Below are positions 55,510 to 64,000 of a stretch of 64,000 bases of DNA, piece after piece. This DNA is from Planctomycetota bacterium (GTDB taxonomy: Bacteria; Planctomycetota; UBA1135; GCA-002686595): positions 1 to 64,000 of the forward strand of contig JANQEJ010000221.1 in assembly GCA_028278425.1 (NCBI GenBank). Direction: 5' to 3'. The position numbers were made by a program, and so were the translations under genes. The notes below the pieces were generated by a model. It saw nothing but the letters and a program-made list of their open reading frames with translations. It ran no database searches and had not been told where the DNA came from. Within the stretch, counting starts at the first letter, position 1; the number at the start of each line of letters is the position of its first letter.

Positions 55510-56646
55510 ATGCTCGAACGACTGCCGCGTTTTTGGCGCAACACCGCTCTCGGAGTCCTCGGGCTCCTGATCCTCTGGTTCTGCTGGACCATCCGGTCGG
55601 TGGTCAACCCGCTGCTGCTCGGGTATCTGTTCGCCTACATCCTCCACCCGCTGGTGGAGAAGTTCGAGGCGCGCGGCATGAAGCGCCGAACCGCCGTCAA
55701 CCTGATCTTCGCGCTCGGGTTTCTCCTCTTCATCGGGATCACCTTCGGTCTCGCGGCGCAGACGAAGAGCCTCGTCACCGACGTCGTCGAGGACGAGAAG
55801 GTCCGCGGGCAGATCGCGGCCAAGTTCGACGAGGTTCACCTGAGCATCCAGAAGCGCTTCGGCGAGGACGTGATCCCCGCGCGCGAGGACCTGCCCGACG
55901 TGGGCGCTGCGGTCACGTGGCTGCGCGACTTCCTGCGGGAGCACCAGGACACAGCGCAGGCGGCGGGCAAGGCAACGGTGCAGGCGGCCGGCGGCGTCTT
56001 CAACCTGCTCAAGAACCTGATCGGAGCGATCGTCGCCATCGGCGGGCTCTTCATCCTCGTTCCGCTCTACACGTACTACATGCTCTTCGAGCTGGGTCGC
56101 GTGCACGGCTGGGTGAAGAGCTACCTCCCGGTACGCGAACGCGAGCGGATCGCGAAGGTCGGGGGCCAGATGGGGGAGGTGCTCGCCAACTTCTTCCGCG
56201 GGCGCCTCGTGGTCTGCCTGCTGAAGGGCACGGTCATCTGGATCGGGCTTTGGATCGCGCAGATCCCCTACGCCTTCCTGTTCGGAATGCTCGGCGGCTT
56301 CCTGTCCGTGATCCCGTTCATCGGGCCGCTGATCGGCTTCGTCGGCGCCTTCATCATCGGCGTGCTCGACCACTCGGTGCTCGGCTCGCTCGTCCGCACC
56401 GGGATCGTGTTCGGGCTGGCGGAGGTCCTCGAGGGCTACGTCCTGATCCCGAAGGTGCTCGGAGACAGCCTCGGGCTGCACCCCTTGGTGGTCCTCTTCG
56501 TCGTGCTGGCCGGCGGCGCGGCGCTCGGGATGTTCGGCGTCCTGATCTCGCTGCCGGTGACCGCGGCGCTCGTCATCCTCTTTAAGGAGTTCGTCCTCCC
56601 CGCGCTCAAGGACATGGCGGAGGAGGGGGCGGAAGCGCCAAGCTGA
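55510..56646 (+). CDS. AI-2E family transporter (PerM/TqsA-like)
   Basis: A 378-residue membrane protein of the AI-2E transporter family with seven to eight helices. It has helical segments at residues 10-45 and 60-80, then a soluble loop of about 80 residues, then the conserved C-terminal block (FFRGRLVVCLLKG, SVIPFIGPLIGFVGAF, LIPKVLGDSLGLHPLVV) that defines the family. Members include quorum-signal exporters and Na+/H+ exchangers; the substrate here is unknown. A GGAAGGGGG site precedes the ATG. It follows the Minf_1886 gene by 21 bp, so it may be part of the same transcript. Confidence 0.88.
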   Translation: MLERLPRFWRNTALGVLGLLILWFCWTIRSVVNPLLLGYLFAYILHPLVEKFEARGMKRRTAVNLIFALGFLLFIGITFGLAAQTKSLVTDVVEDEKVRGQIAAKFDEVHLSIQKRFGEDVIPAREDLPDVGAAVTWLRDFLREHQDTAQAAGKATVQAAGGVFNLLKNLIGAIVAIGGLFILVPLYTYYMLFELGRVHGWVKSYLPVRERERIAKVGGQMGEVLANFFRGRLVVCLLKGTVIWIGLWIAQIPYAFLFGMLGGFLSVIPFIGPLIGFVGAFIIGVLDHSVLGSLVRTGIVFGLAEVLEGYVLIPKVLGDSLGLHPLVVLFVVLAGGAALGMFGVLISLPVTAALVILFKEFVLPALKDMAEEGAEAPS

Positions 56647-56651
56647 GACCT

Positions 56652-56982
56652 CGGAGGGGAACGGAGATCACGGAGCCCGGAGTTAAAACACGGAGACGAA
56701 CGGACTTATCGGAGAACACGAGATCGGAGTTTGCGGAGTCCGTCTCCGCGGGATGATCGTCGCTGACCGCTCCAACGTTCCGGCGAAATCACCCAAGAGC
56801 AGGCTGACCGTCCTGACCGCTCGGAGTCACCCGTGACGTCACTTGGCGGCGTCGTGGAACGGTCAGAACCGGACGAAGCGCGGGGACGGACTCCGCCGTT
56901 CTTGTTCCGCTCGTGATCTCCGATAACTCCGTTCGTCTCCGTGTTTAACTCCGGGCTCCGTGCCCTCCGCCCATCTCCGCGA
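56652..56982. repeat. Long inverted-repeat element, copy 2 (CGGAG-unit repeats)
   Basis: A diverged relative of the element at 49019-49348. Arms 56669-56720 and 56912-56962 are near-perfect reverse complements, and weaker symmetry extends both ways. The same building blocks recur (CACGGAGCCCGGAGTT, GGAACGGTCAG in the centre, TGACGTCACTTGG). It lies between two convergent genes, as copy 1 does. Roughly nine CGGAG units sit in each arm, some mutated. No coding potential is seen. Confidence 0.8.
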
Positions 56983-57002
56983 TCTCGCGAGCGGCAGCGA
57001 GC

Positions 57003-59489
57003 TCAGTCCTGCTCCGGAGCCTCCCGCTCCCCTCCGAGGATCTCGAGCACCTCCTCGAGCTGCTCCCGCGTGACGCTCTTGCCGCCGTCGCGGATCTCCT
57101 TGATCAGGGCCTCCGCGTTGCGGATGCGCTCGCGGTTGTGGATTTCGACCGCCGCCGCGGCGACGCGGTCGGTCTGGACGTCGTCGTCGTTGAGGAAGGT
57201 GTCCTTGAACCAGTCGTAGGCGTCCGGCGTCTCGTCGAAGGCCTTGAGGGCGACCTCGATGCCCTTCTGGACCTGGTAGTCCTCCTGGAAGTCGCCGATC
57301 GGGAACTCGGCGCCGCGGTCGTCCTGGATGCGGCGGCGGATCTCGCTGCGGACGAGCATGCGGACGTCCTGGCGCGGCAGCATCGTGTCGAGCGAGACCA
57401 TCAGGTCGTCGAAGTCGGGGTACCGATCCTCGTCCTTGCCGTCGGTGACGGCCAGGCGTCGGAACAGGTCGAAGTTCTCGTCCCACGTCCCGTCGACGTA
57501 CTCCTTGATCTTGCCGTCGCGGCGCACGCGCTGGCGCTCCGCGACGCGCCAGGAGTCGACGAGAGGGAACTTGACCTCGACGTCCGGCGCGATGCCGCCC
57601 TCGGAGAGGATGTTGCCCTCCTCGTCGAGCTCGCGGTGGATCGAGCGGCCGGACGGGAGCAGGTACTTCGCGATCGTGAGCTTCACCCGCGGGCGGTAGT
57701 CGACCTCGCCGTCGCCGTCGGCGTCGCTCGTGATCGGCTCCCAGGTGTCCCAGCGGCCGTTGCCGTTCTGGTCGTCCCACTCGTCCTCGTCGACGCCGAA
57801 GACCGGCATGAGCTGCTGGACGGAGCCCTTGCCGAAGCTGAGCTCGCCGAGCACCGTGGCGCGGCCGTGGTCCTTGAGGGCGCCGGCGACGATCTCCGAG
57901 GCGGAAGCCGTGAAGCGGCTCGTCATCACGATGATCGGCACGTCGTCGTCCAGGTAGGCGTCGTTGAGCGTGCGCAGGACCTCGGGCTGTCCGACCGTGC
58001 CGCGCGTCTCGACGACCTTCTTGTCCTTGGGCAGGAAGAGGTCCGCCACGTTGCGCGCCTCCGTCAAGAGGCCGCCGGAGTTGCGCCGCAGGTCGAGGAT
58101 CAGGGCGCGCATGCCCTGCTTTTGAAGGTGGTCGAAGACGTTGGCGAGCTCGAAGTGGACGTTCCGGCTGAACGTCGTGAGCTCGACCATCCCGATGCCC
58201 CCGGGCAGCATCTGGTAGGCGACCGCCGGGATGTGGATCACCTCGCGGTTCAGGACCACCGCCATGTCCTCGGTCGGACGGTCGATGAAGTCGGGGTCCA
58301 TCCCCCGCCGCCAGACGTACAGCTTGACCTCGGTGTCCGGCCTGCCCTTGAGGCGCTTGATAATGTCGTCGGCCGTCTCGTTCAGCGTGGGCCAGTCGTC
58401 GATCCGGACGATCTTGTCGTCGGTCATCAGGCCCGCGCGGTACGCCGGGCCGGAGTAGATCGGCCGGTTGATCGTGAAGAGGCGGTCGTTCGGGTCGATG
58501 CCGACGTACGCTCCGATGCCGCCGTACTCGGCCTCGAGGTCGAGCAAGAACTTCGCGAACGCCTCGGAGCCGAAGAACGAGGAGTGCTCGTCCATGTAGC
58601 GCAGCATCCCGTCGAGCGCGGCCTCGAGCAGCTCGTCGGAGTCGACGCGGTCGCCCTCGAGGTGGTAGCGCTCCACCATCCGGATCACCGCCTGCACCTG
58701 GGCGAGCGGTTCGGGCAGCTCCGCGCTGGAGTCGAGCTGGCTCTGGAGGTCCTTGTACTTGCGCTCGTGGAGCTCGCGGATCAGCTCCTGCTTGAGGTAG
58801 GAGGCCGCAAGAACGCCGTCCTCGTTCGGGAGCCCGGCGAGCCGCTCGAGCTCGTCGCGCAGGTCGCCCTCCACCTCGACGCCGGTCGAGGCGAGCGCGA
58901 GCGCGCCCAGCGCGCGCAACTCGGGATCGGACGAGGCGAGGAACGCGCGCATCTCCTCGCGGGCCTGGCGCATCTCGGTCCCCCGTCCGACGCGCGCGGC
59001 GCTGCGCGCGAAGCGCATGCGCGCCTCGGGCGTGCGGTCGATGTCGCGCGCGGCGACCACGAGCTCGCGACCGAGCTCCTCGCGGTCGGTGCGACCCAGG
59101 CGGCGGAAGATGTCGTTGCCGAGCAACCCGGCGGCGCCGCTCGCGATGGTCTCGTCCGCGGCGGTGAGGAGCGGCCGGAGCACGCCCGAGAGGAGCTTCG
59201 CGTCCGGCTCGCCGCCCTGGAGGCGGCACGCCGCGACCAGCAGCAGGCCCTCGGGTGTGACGTCCCCGCGGCCGAGGAAGTTGTCGAGGACCCCGTCCAG
59301 CTCGTTGTCGGCCCCGAGCTCTTCCGCCTGCCGCAGGGCGAGGGCGCGGTCCCAGAGCGCCTCCGACGTCCGCCCGCTGGCGGCGGCCACCTCGGAGGCG
59401 ACCAGCTCCGCCAGCTCGCCTTCCTGGGCGCGCGTGACGGAGGCGAACGGGAGAAGCGTCAGTAGGGCGAAGGGGAGAGCGCGCATCAT
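57003..59489 (-). CDS. S41-family C-terminal processing peptidase with N-terminal helical repeats
   Basis: An 828-residue exported protease of the CtpA/Prc family. The signal peptide (residues 1-21) is followed by a helical, HEAT-like region (about 30-290) not found in standard Ctp enzymes. A PDZ-like domain comes next (about 310-400; YGGIGAYVGID...), then the S41 core. The core has LDLRRNSGGLLTEA, the nucleophile serine near residue 527 in TASASEIV, and the general-base lysine near 552 in GKGSVQ. An acidic insert near 570-600 has two calcium-loop-like stretches (DDQNGNGRWD and DADGDGEVD). It probably trims envelope proteins in a calcium-dependent way. The ATG is followed by a second ATG. Confidence 0.88.
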   Translation of the reverse strand: MMRALPFALLTLLPFASVTRAQEGELAELVASEVAAASGRTSEALWDRALALRQAEELGADNELDGVLDNFLGRGDVTPEGLLLVAACRLQGGEPDAKLLSGVLRPLLTAADETIASGAAGLLGNDIFRRLGRTDREELGRELVVAARDIDRTPEARMRFARSAARVGRGTEMRQAREEMRAFLASSDPELRALGALALASTGVEVEGDLRDELERLAGLPNEDGVLAASYLKQELIRELHERKYKDLQSQLDSSAELPEPLAQVQAVIRMVERYHLEGDRVDSDELLEAALDGMLRYMDEHSSFFGSEAFAKFLLDLEAEYGGIGAYVGIDPNDRLFTINRPIYSGPAYRAGLMTDDKIVRIDDWPTLNETADDIIKRLKGRPDTEVKLYVWRRGMDPDFIDRPTEDMAVVLNREVIHIPAVAYQMLPGGIGMVELTTFSRNVHFELANVFDHLQKQGMRALILDLRRNSGGLLTEARNVADLFLPKDKKVVETRGTVGQPEVLRTLNDAYLDDDVPIIVMTSRFTASASEIVAGALKDHGRATVLGELSFGKGSVQQLMPVFGVDEDEWDDQNGNGRWDTWEPITSDADGDGEVDYRPRVKLTIAKYLLPSGRSIHRELDEEGNILSEGGIAPDVEVKFPLVDSWRVAERQRVRRDGKIKEYVDGTWDENFDLFRRLAVTDGKDEDRYPDFDDLMVSLDTMLPRQDVRMLVRSEIRRRIQDDRGAEFPIGDFQEDYQVQKGIEVALKAFDETPDAYDWFKDTFLNDDDVQTDRVAAAAVEIHNRERIRNAEALIKEIRDGGKSVTREQLEEVLEILGGEREAPEQD

Positions 59490-59552
59490 GTCGGGAACAG
59501 GCCTATTGCTCGCGGTGTGAATCGGATCGTGGCCGACGACTACGACACTACT

Positions 59553-59581
59553 CTAGTATCGGTGGGATGGAAGTTCGGCAA
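59553..59581 (-). promoter_or_regulatory. Promoter TTGCCG-N17-TACTAG of the S41 protease gene
   Basis: On the minus strand a -35 (TTGCCG, 59581-59576) and -10 (TACTAG, 59558-59553) are exactly 17 bases apart. They lie about 60 bases before the ATG at 59489, which gives a normal leader. Confidence 0.45.
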
Positions 59582-59670
59582 AAAGCCAAGCCGGGCGGAC
59601 CGGGCGGGGCGGGTGGACGTTTTTCGAACATCGTGCCTCGTCTGCGCCAGCTCAACCCGTTGATTTCGCC

Positions 59671-60162
59671 GTGTCCGACGATTCCCCCGCGCTGAGCCAC
59701 CTGGAGGGCGACGGCGAGCGCTCGCGCATGGTGGACGTGGGACAAAAGCCGGTCACGCGGCGCACCGCCCGCGCGCGCGCCCGCGTGCGCTTTCCCGCGG
59801 GGCTGCTCGAGCGCGTACTCGCCGGCGACGGTCCCAAGGGGCCGATCGAGGAAGTGGCGCGCGCGGCGGGGATCCTCGCCGCGAAGCGGACCGGCGAGCT
59901 GATTCCGATGTGCCACCCGCTCGGGCTGGACCACGTCGAGCTACGCTTCGAGCGCGGGCCGGACGACGCGCTCGAGATCGTCTGCGCCGTGTCGTGCGAG
60001 GGGCGCACCGGCGTGGAGATGGAGGCCATGACCGGCGCCGCGCTCGCCGCCTTGACGGTCTACGACATGACGAAGGCCCTCTCGAAGGGCATCGCGATCG
60101 AGTCGGTCGAGCTGCTCGAGAAGACCGGAGGGAAGTCGGGCGACTGGAAGCGCGACGGCTAA
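59671..60162 (+). CDS. moaC: Cyclic pyranopterin monophosphate synthase (MoaC)
   Basis: A 163-residue protein of molybdenum cofactor biosynthesis. It converts the 3',8-cyclo-GTP product of MoaA into cyclic pyranopterin monophosphate. The family segments are clear: MVDVGQKPVTRRTA, RTGELIPMCHPL, CEGRTGVEMEAMTG and VYDMTKALSKGI, including the conserved D-M-x-K-A. The GTG start at 59671 places the MVDV motif about 20 residues in, as usual. No other moa gene is visible nearby. Stops overlap the convergent SGNH gene by 4 bp. Confidence 0.93.
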   Translation: MSDDSPALSHLEGDGERSRMVDVGQKPVTRRTARARARVRFPAGLLERVLAGDGPKGPIEEVARAAGILAAKRTGELIPMCHPLGLDHVELRFERGPDDALEIVCAVSCEGRTGVEMEAMTGAALAALTVYDMTKALSKGIAIESVELLEKTGGKSGDWKRDG

Positions 60163-61289
60163 CGCAGAGCCGCGGCCACGTGCTCGGCGACGAGGCGCGC
60201 GCCGTTCTCGTTGAAGTGCACGTCGTCGTAGAAGACCGACGTGTCGCGCGCGAGCAGCGCGGCGAGATCCAGACAGTCGACGCCCGCTGCGGAGGCGACC
60301 TCGATCAGCGCCGCGTTGTAGAGCTCCATCCCGCGCGCCAGCGCGCCGGCGGAGTAGTAGGCGGCGCCCGGTGCCTTCTGGTACTCGCCGACGCCGCCCA
60401 TCCAGAAGAGCGCGAGCTCTTCGGGCGTCGCGTCCGCGCTCCAGAGGCAGGGCTGGGTGAGGAGCAGCGGGCGGGCGCCGGCCGCGCGGCACCCCTCGAT
60501 CAGGAGCGCCAGGTTGCGCCGGTACTCCGCGAGCGCCGGCGCGAGGTCGGGGAGCTCGTCCAGGAGCCGCGGCGCGGCCGCGCGGTGCGCGCGCCAGGTG
60601 GAGTAGACCGCCCCGGCTTCATCCTGGACCTGCTCGGGTCGGAGCGCCGCCTTGAGCCGCGGGACGAAGAAGCGCCAGAGACACGTGCTCCTGGGAAACG
60701 GGCGATCCGTCAGGCGCGCGGGGAGGACCTGGAAGGCGCGCGGGAGCAGCTCCCGGCGCGCGCCCTCGCGCGCGAGGAAGTCCGGCTCGTAGTCGTCCCC
60801 CTGCCCGAGCGCCAGCATCAGGTCGTTCACGCCCACGAGGAGCACCACGCGGTCGACGCCGCCGAGCTGCGGCAGGAGGTGCTCGAGCTGCACGACGTGG
60901 TCGCGCGTCAGGCGTCCGCTCACGCCGGCGTTCGCCACCCACGCCGCGCCGCCGAGCTCCGCCTGGACGAGCTGCGGCCAGGCCTCCGTCTGGTCGAGGT
61001 AGAGGCACTCCGTCGTGCTGCCGCCGACGCAGAGCACGCGCGGCGAGGCGCCGGCCGGAGGCTCGTCTCCGCGCAGCCCGAGCGCGTTGATCCGAAAGCG
61101 CGATTCGCCGCTGACGCCGGGCATCACGCCGGGGCTCGGCCGGAACGTGCGCTCGAGCCCGGGCGGCCAGACGAAGAACCCGTCGTTCCGCCGCTCGGCC
61201 GCGCAGACCACGACCTCGGCGAGGACCAGCGCGCCCACCACCGCCGCGGCGGCGACGAGGAGGCGGCGGAAGATCGACCGGCGGATCAT
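60159..61289 (-). CDS. SGNH/GDSL hydrolase, membrane-anchored
   Basis: A 376-residue protein with one N-terminal membrane helix (residues 10-30) and an SGNH hydrolase domain outside the cell membrane. The nucleophile is in VGGSTTE. VVLLVGVNDLML provides the oxyanion asparagine. The C-terminal DDVHFNENG gives the Asp-x-x-His. The catalytic set looks complete, suggesting an esterase or acyltransferase acting on cell-surface glycans or lipids. TAGGCT lies six bases upstream of the ATG. It overlaps moaC by 4 bp at the stop codons (convergent). Confidence 0.85.
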   Translation of the reverse strand: MIRRSIFRRLLVAAAAVVGALVLAEVVVCAAERRNDGFFVWPPGLERTFRPSPGVMPGVSGESRFRINALGLRGDEPPAGASPRVLCVGGSTTECLYLDQTEAWPQLVQAELGGAAWVANAGVSGRLTRDHVVQLEHLLPQLGGVDRVVLLVGVNDLMLALGQGDDYEPDFLAREGARRELLPRAFQVLPARLTDRPFPRSTCLWRFFVPRLKAALRPEQVQDEAGAVYSTWRAHRAAAPRLLDELPDLAPALAEYRRNLALLIEGCRAAGARPLLLTQPCLWSADATPEELALFWMGGVGEYQKAPGAAYYSAGALARGMELYNAALIEVASAAGVDCLDLAALLARDTSVFYDDVHFNENGARLVAEHVAAALR

Positions 61290-61295
61290 CGCCGC

Positions 61296-61301
61296 AGCCT
61301 A
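61296..61301 (-). promoter_or_regulatory. Candidate -10 box (TAGGCT) for a leaderless transcript
   Basis: On the minus strand TAGGCT ends six bases before the ATG at 61289. No Shine-Dalgarno is seen. Confidence 0.4.
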
Positions 61302-61420
61302 GCGGAGGGGCCGTCCCGGAAAAGAAAGATAGGGAACGAGTCCAGCGGCGCGCGGCGCGGCGTCGATCCCCCAAGGGCGTGGCGTCGCCACCGGCGGCGC
61401 CCGCACAGGAGACCGCGGCG

Positions 61421-62458
61421 ATGAAGGTGGTGACGGCAGCGCGCGACGAGCTCTTCCCCTGGGGATGGGACGCCGCGCACCGTCTGCAGCGCGTCGCCCT
61501 GTTCGGCGCGACCAGCGCCTGCGGCCGCGAGCTCCTGCGGATGCTGCTCGAGGCGGGCCACCCGGCGGAGCGGCTGACCCTCTTCGCGGCGGGCGCGCGC
61601 ACGCTCGAGTGGCACGGCGAGGTCTACCCGGTCCACGCCTACCCGGCCGCGGCTCCGGCGGTGGAGCTCGCGTTCCTCATGACCGATCCCGGCGACGCGC
61701 GCGAGCAGGGACGGATGCTGGCACAGCGCGGCGCGCGCGTCGTCGACCTGTCCGGCGCGTGGCGGGAGGACCGCGACGCGCCGGTCGTCGTGCCCGAGGT
61801 CAACGCCCAGGCGATCAGTACGTTCCAGCCGGTCTACGCGATGCCGGTGGGGGGCGTCGCGCTGGTGGCGTCGCTGCTCCACGCGCTCGACCGGCTCGTC
61901 GGGCTCGAGGACGTCGTCGCGACCGTGCTCGAGAGCGCGGCGGCGAGCGGCCTCGAGGGGATCGTCAGCCTGCGCCGCGAGGTCCAAGGAACGGAGCGCC
62001 GCGCCCCCGCGCGCAACCCGTTCGCCGGCCCGCTCGCGGGCAACGTGTTCCCCTTCGACCCGCGGTGCGAGGGCGAAGGCGGCGAGTCGGCGGAGCACCG
62101 CTTCGCGGTCGACCTGCGCCGGGTCCTGGGGCGGCCCGAGCTGCCGGTGGAGGCCACGCTGCTCCAGGTGCCCGTGGAGCGCTGCAGCGCGGTGGCGGTC
62201 TCGGTCGCCCTCGGCGGCGACCTGGACCGGGCGGAGGCCGTGCGCGCCCTGGAAGAGGTCTCCGGGGTGGCCTACCACGCCGAGCCGGACGGCCCCCGCG
62301 CCCTGGAATGCGCTGGTACCGACCTGATCCACGTCGGCCGGATTCGCACGGGATCGCGGGGCAGCCGCTCGCTATGCTTCTTCGCCGTCGGGGACCGGCT
62401 CCGCAAGGGAGCGGCCCTGAACGCGCTCCAGGTGGCCTCCCGCCTGCCGGTCGGCTGA
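61421..62458 (+). CDS. Aspartate-semialdehyde dehydrogenase-like protein lacking catalytic residues
   Basis: A 345-residue member of the Asd/ArgC-like semialdehyde dehydrogenase family. The NAD-binding loop FGATSACG starts near G29. [10 protein letters not shown] and VPEVNAQ match the family's D-x-S-x-x-x-R and P-E-V-N segments. The catalytic cysteine, normally in P-N-C-x-T, is missing: here the site reads MPVGGVAL at 141-148. The normal R-V-P-V-x-x-G-H motif reads LQVPVERC at 248-255, so the catalytic histidine also is gone. It is probably a non-catalytic or repurposed paralog. I prefer ATG 61421 (AGGAGA eight bases upstream) over a GTG at 61379. It lies 64 bp before accB. Confidence 0.75.
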   Translation: MKVVTAARDELFPWGWDAAHRLQRVALFGATSACGRELLRMLLEAGHPAERLTLFAAGARTLEWHGEVYPVHAYPAAAPAVELAFLMTDPGDAREQGRMLAQRGARVVDLSGAWREDRDAPVVVPEVNAQAISTFQPVYAMPVGGVALVASLLHALDRLVGLEDVVATVLESAAASGLEGIVSLRREVQGTERRAPARNPFAGPLAGNVFPFDPRCEGEGGESAEHRFAVDLRRVLGRPELPVEATLLQVPVERCSAVAVSVALGGDLDRAEAVRALEEVSGVAYHAEPDGPRALECAGTDLIHVGRIRTGSRGSRSLCFFAVGDRLRKGAALNALQVASRLPVG

Positions 62459-62522
62459 GCGCCGGCCTTCGCCCCCGCGGGGCCCCTCTGGAGAAACGGC
62501 GGACGCCAAGAGTGGGAACCGT

Positions 62523-63020
62523 ATGGACCTCGGACTGATTCGCAAGCTGGTGCGCCTGATGGAGCGCGCCGAGCTCACCGAGCTCGAGATCGACGACACG
62601 AACGCCGGGATGCGCGTCCATCTCAAGCGCGGCAACGGCGTCCCGGAGGGCTCGAGCGGTTCCGCGCCCGTCGTCCAGGTGCTCCCCGGCGCCGGCGCGC
62701 CGGTGGCGGGGACCGCGGCCGCGGCGGGCGGCTCCGCGGACGAAGCGGCGCCGGCGGCCGGCGGCGAGGCCGCCGACGGCACCGTCGCCTTCGAGAGCCC
62801 GATGGTCGGCACCTTCTACCGCGCCTCCTCGCCCGACGCCGAGGCCTTCTGCGACGTGGGGAGCCAGGTGAGCGAGGGCTCGGTGCTCTGCATCATCGAG
62901 GCGATGAAGGTGATGAACGAGATCAAGGCCGAGTCCCCCGGCGAGGTCGTCGAGATCCTCGTCGAGAACGGCGAGCCGGTGGAGTTCGGCCAACCGCTGT
63001 TCCGGCTTCGCCCGGCCTGA
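62523..63020 (+). CDS. accB: Biotin carboxyl carrier protein of acetyl-CoA carboxylase
   Basis: A 165-residue BCCP. The N-terminal domain (residues 1-45, [20 protein letters not shown]) is followed by an Ala/Gly/Pro-rich flexible linker (about 50-90). The C-terminal biotinyl domain carries the biotin lysine K129 in EAMKVMNEI. It carries CO2 from biotin carboxylase to the carboxyltransferase in the first committed step of fatty acid synthesis. accC overlaps its stop by one base (TGATG). No strong Shine-Dalgarno is seen before the ATG. Confidence 0.94.
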   Translation: MDLGLIRKLVRLMERAELTELEIDDTNAGMRVHLKRGNGVPEGSSGSAPVVQVLPGAGAPVAGTAAAAGGSADEAAPAAGGEAADGTVAFESPMVGTFYRASSPDAEAFCDVGSQVSEGSVLCIIEAMKVMNEIKAESPGEVVEILVENGEPVEFGQPLFRLRPA

Positions 63021-64000
63021 TGTTCCGCCGGGTCCTGGTCGCCAACCGCGGGGAGATCGCGCAGCGCATCATCCGCGCCTGCCGCGAGCTCGGCATCGAG
63101 ACCGTCGCGGTCTACTCCGAAGCCGACGCGGACGCGATCTACCTGCGCCAGGCCGACGAGACGATCTGCATCGGCCCGGCCCAGGGCGGCCGGTCCTACC
63201 TGAACATCCCGGCGATCATCTCGGCGGCGGAGATCGCCGACGTCGAGGCGATCGTCCCGGGCTACGGGTTCCTCGCCGAGAACGCGCACTTCGCCGAGGT
63301 CTGCCAGTCCTGCAACATCGCCTTCGTGGGTCCGGATCCCGAAACGATCGAGGCGGTGGGCAACAAGGCCAACGCCCGCGCGATGGCGGTGCGCGCCGGC
63401 GTCCCGGTGGTCCCGGGCTCCGACGGGCCGGTCGAGAGCGAGGCCCAGGCGCTCGAGGTCGCGAAGGAGATCGGCTACCCCGTGATGATCAAGGCCTCCG
63501 CCGGCGGCGGGGGGCGCGGCATCCGCATCGCCTCGAACGATCCGAGCCTGATCAACGGCTACCACGCGGCGAAGTCCGAGGCGGAGGTCGCCTTCAAGGA
63601 CGACACGGTCTACCTGGAGAAGTTCGTCGAGAACCCGCGGCACGTGGAGATCCAGATCCTCGGCGACCGCGACGGGAAGGTGATCCATCTCGGCGAGCGC
63701 GACTGCTCGGTCCAGCGACGCCGGCAGAAGCTGATCGAGGAGGCGCCCTCTCCGGCGATCACGCCCGAGCAGCGCAAGCGGATGGGCGACGCCGCCGTGG
63801 CGCTCGCCCGCGAGTCCAACTATCACAACGCCGGCACCGTCGAGTTCATCCTCGACCCCGGCGGCAACTTCTACTTCATCGAGGTCAACGCGCGCATCCA
63901 GGTCGAACACACCGTGACGGAGCTCGTCACCGGCGTCGACCTGATCCAGCAACAGCTCCTGCTGGCGAGCGGCGAGCGGCTCGAGCTCGACCAGGACGAC
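63020..64000 (+). CDS. accC: Biotin carboxylase of acetyl-CoA carboxylase (3' end outside window)
   Basis: The first 327 codons of a biotin carboxylase (usual length about 450), open to the window edge. The start [14 protein letters not shown], the PGYGFLAEN motif, the ATP-grasp glycine loop [13 protein letters not shown] (about residues 155-168) and [10 protein letters not shown] near the end are diagnostic. It carboxylates BCCP-bound biotin using ATP and bicarbonate. The ATG overlaps the accB stop (TGATG), so the two are coupled. The remaining part cannot be judged. Confidence 0.94.
   Translation, partial: MFRRVLVANRGEIAQRIIRACRELGIETVAVYSEADADAIYLRQADETICIGPAQGGRSYLNIPAIISAAEIADVEAIVPGYGFLAENAHFAEVCQSCNIAFVGPDPETIEAVGNKANARAMAVRAGVPVVPGSDGPVESEAQALEVAKEIGYPVMIKASAGGGGRGIRIASNDPSLINGYHAAKSEAEVAFKDDTVYLEKFVENPRHVEIQILGDRDGKVIHLGERDCSVQRRRQKLIEEAPSPAITPEQRKRMGDAAVALARESNYHNAGTVEFILDPGGNFYFIEVNARIQVEHTVTELVTGVDLIQQQLLLASGERLELDQDD

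Overview
The window is a very GC-rich (roughly 70% or more) bacterial chromosome segment, almost fully coding, with 50 protein genes (the last runs off the right edge) and one tRNA. No rRNA, CRISPR array, transposase or phage gene is visible. The envelope looks Gram-negative: lipobox lipoproteins, a DegP-like protease, a TPR/metalloprotease and a muramoyl amidase lipoprotein. The Minf_1886-type gene beside holB and the DUF4382, DUF5989 and large secreted hypothetical proteins suggest an uncultivated Planctomycetota-like or related high-GC lineage. That placement is inference.

Layout. 0.3-10.5 kb: a B12-dependent radical SAM protein, a DUF4382-type lipoprotein, acetyl-CoA synthetase, then a minus-strand set (polyamine-synthase-like MFS fusion, SDR epimerase, polytopic membrane protein). 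10.5-30.7 kb: a long plus-strand surface-polysaccharide locus. It holds a polyprenyl-phosphate sugar transferase that starts synthesis, eight GT4 glycosyltransferases, one GT2, an alpha-toroid protein, a membrane-anchored alkaline-phosphatase-superfamily transferase, a MOP flippase and a second B12 radical SAM protein. From 17183 to 27813 nearly every gene overlaps the next by 4 bp (ATGA/GTGA/TTGA junctions), so this is probably one operon. 30.7-38.3 kb: large secreted or lipoprotein hypotheticals, a GNAT acetyltransferase and a polysaccharide deacetylase. 38.3-42.3 kb: a compact minus-strand cassette with an SxtJ-like small membrane protein, a NodU/SxtI-type carbamoyltransferase, an SGNH hydrolase fused to a DUF5989-like tail, and two free-standing DUF5989 microproteins (47 and 43 aa) that are easily missed. 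42.5-50.3 kb: a TMTC-like membrane protein, a DegP-like protease, tRNA-Val, alanine dehydrogenase, UppP and an amidase. 50.3-64 kb: a TPR metalloprotease, tmk-holB-Minf_1886-AI-2E transporter, an S41 protease, moaC, an SGNH hydrolase, an Asd-like protein without its catalytic residues, and accB-accC.

Two themes cut across the gene list. First, many first-in-operon genes carry a TAnnnT box exactly 6-7 nt before the start codon and no Shine-Dalgarno, which points to widespread leaderless transcription; other genes have clear GGAGG-type sites or a -35/-10 pair with a leader. Second, two related elements of about 330 bp with long inverted repeats, built from CGGAG units at about 10-bp spacing, each fill the gap between two convergent genes (about 49.0-49.35 and 56.65-56.98 kb).

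Biologically, most of the window is envelope construction. The sugar transferase, glycosyltransferases and flippase would build and export a lipid-linked glycan, UppP would recycle the carrier, and the deacetylase, GNAT, carbamoyltransferase and SGNH proteins could decorate it. Proteases and the amidase would maintain the wall and periplasm.
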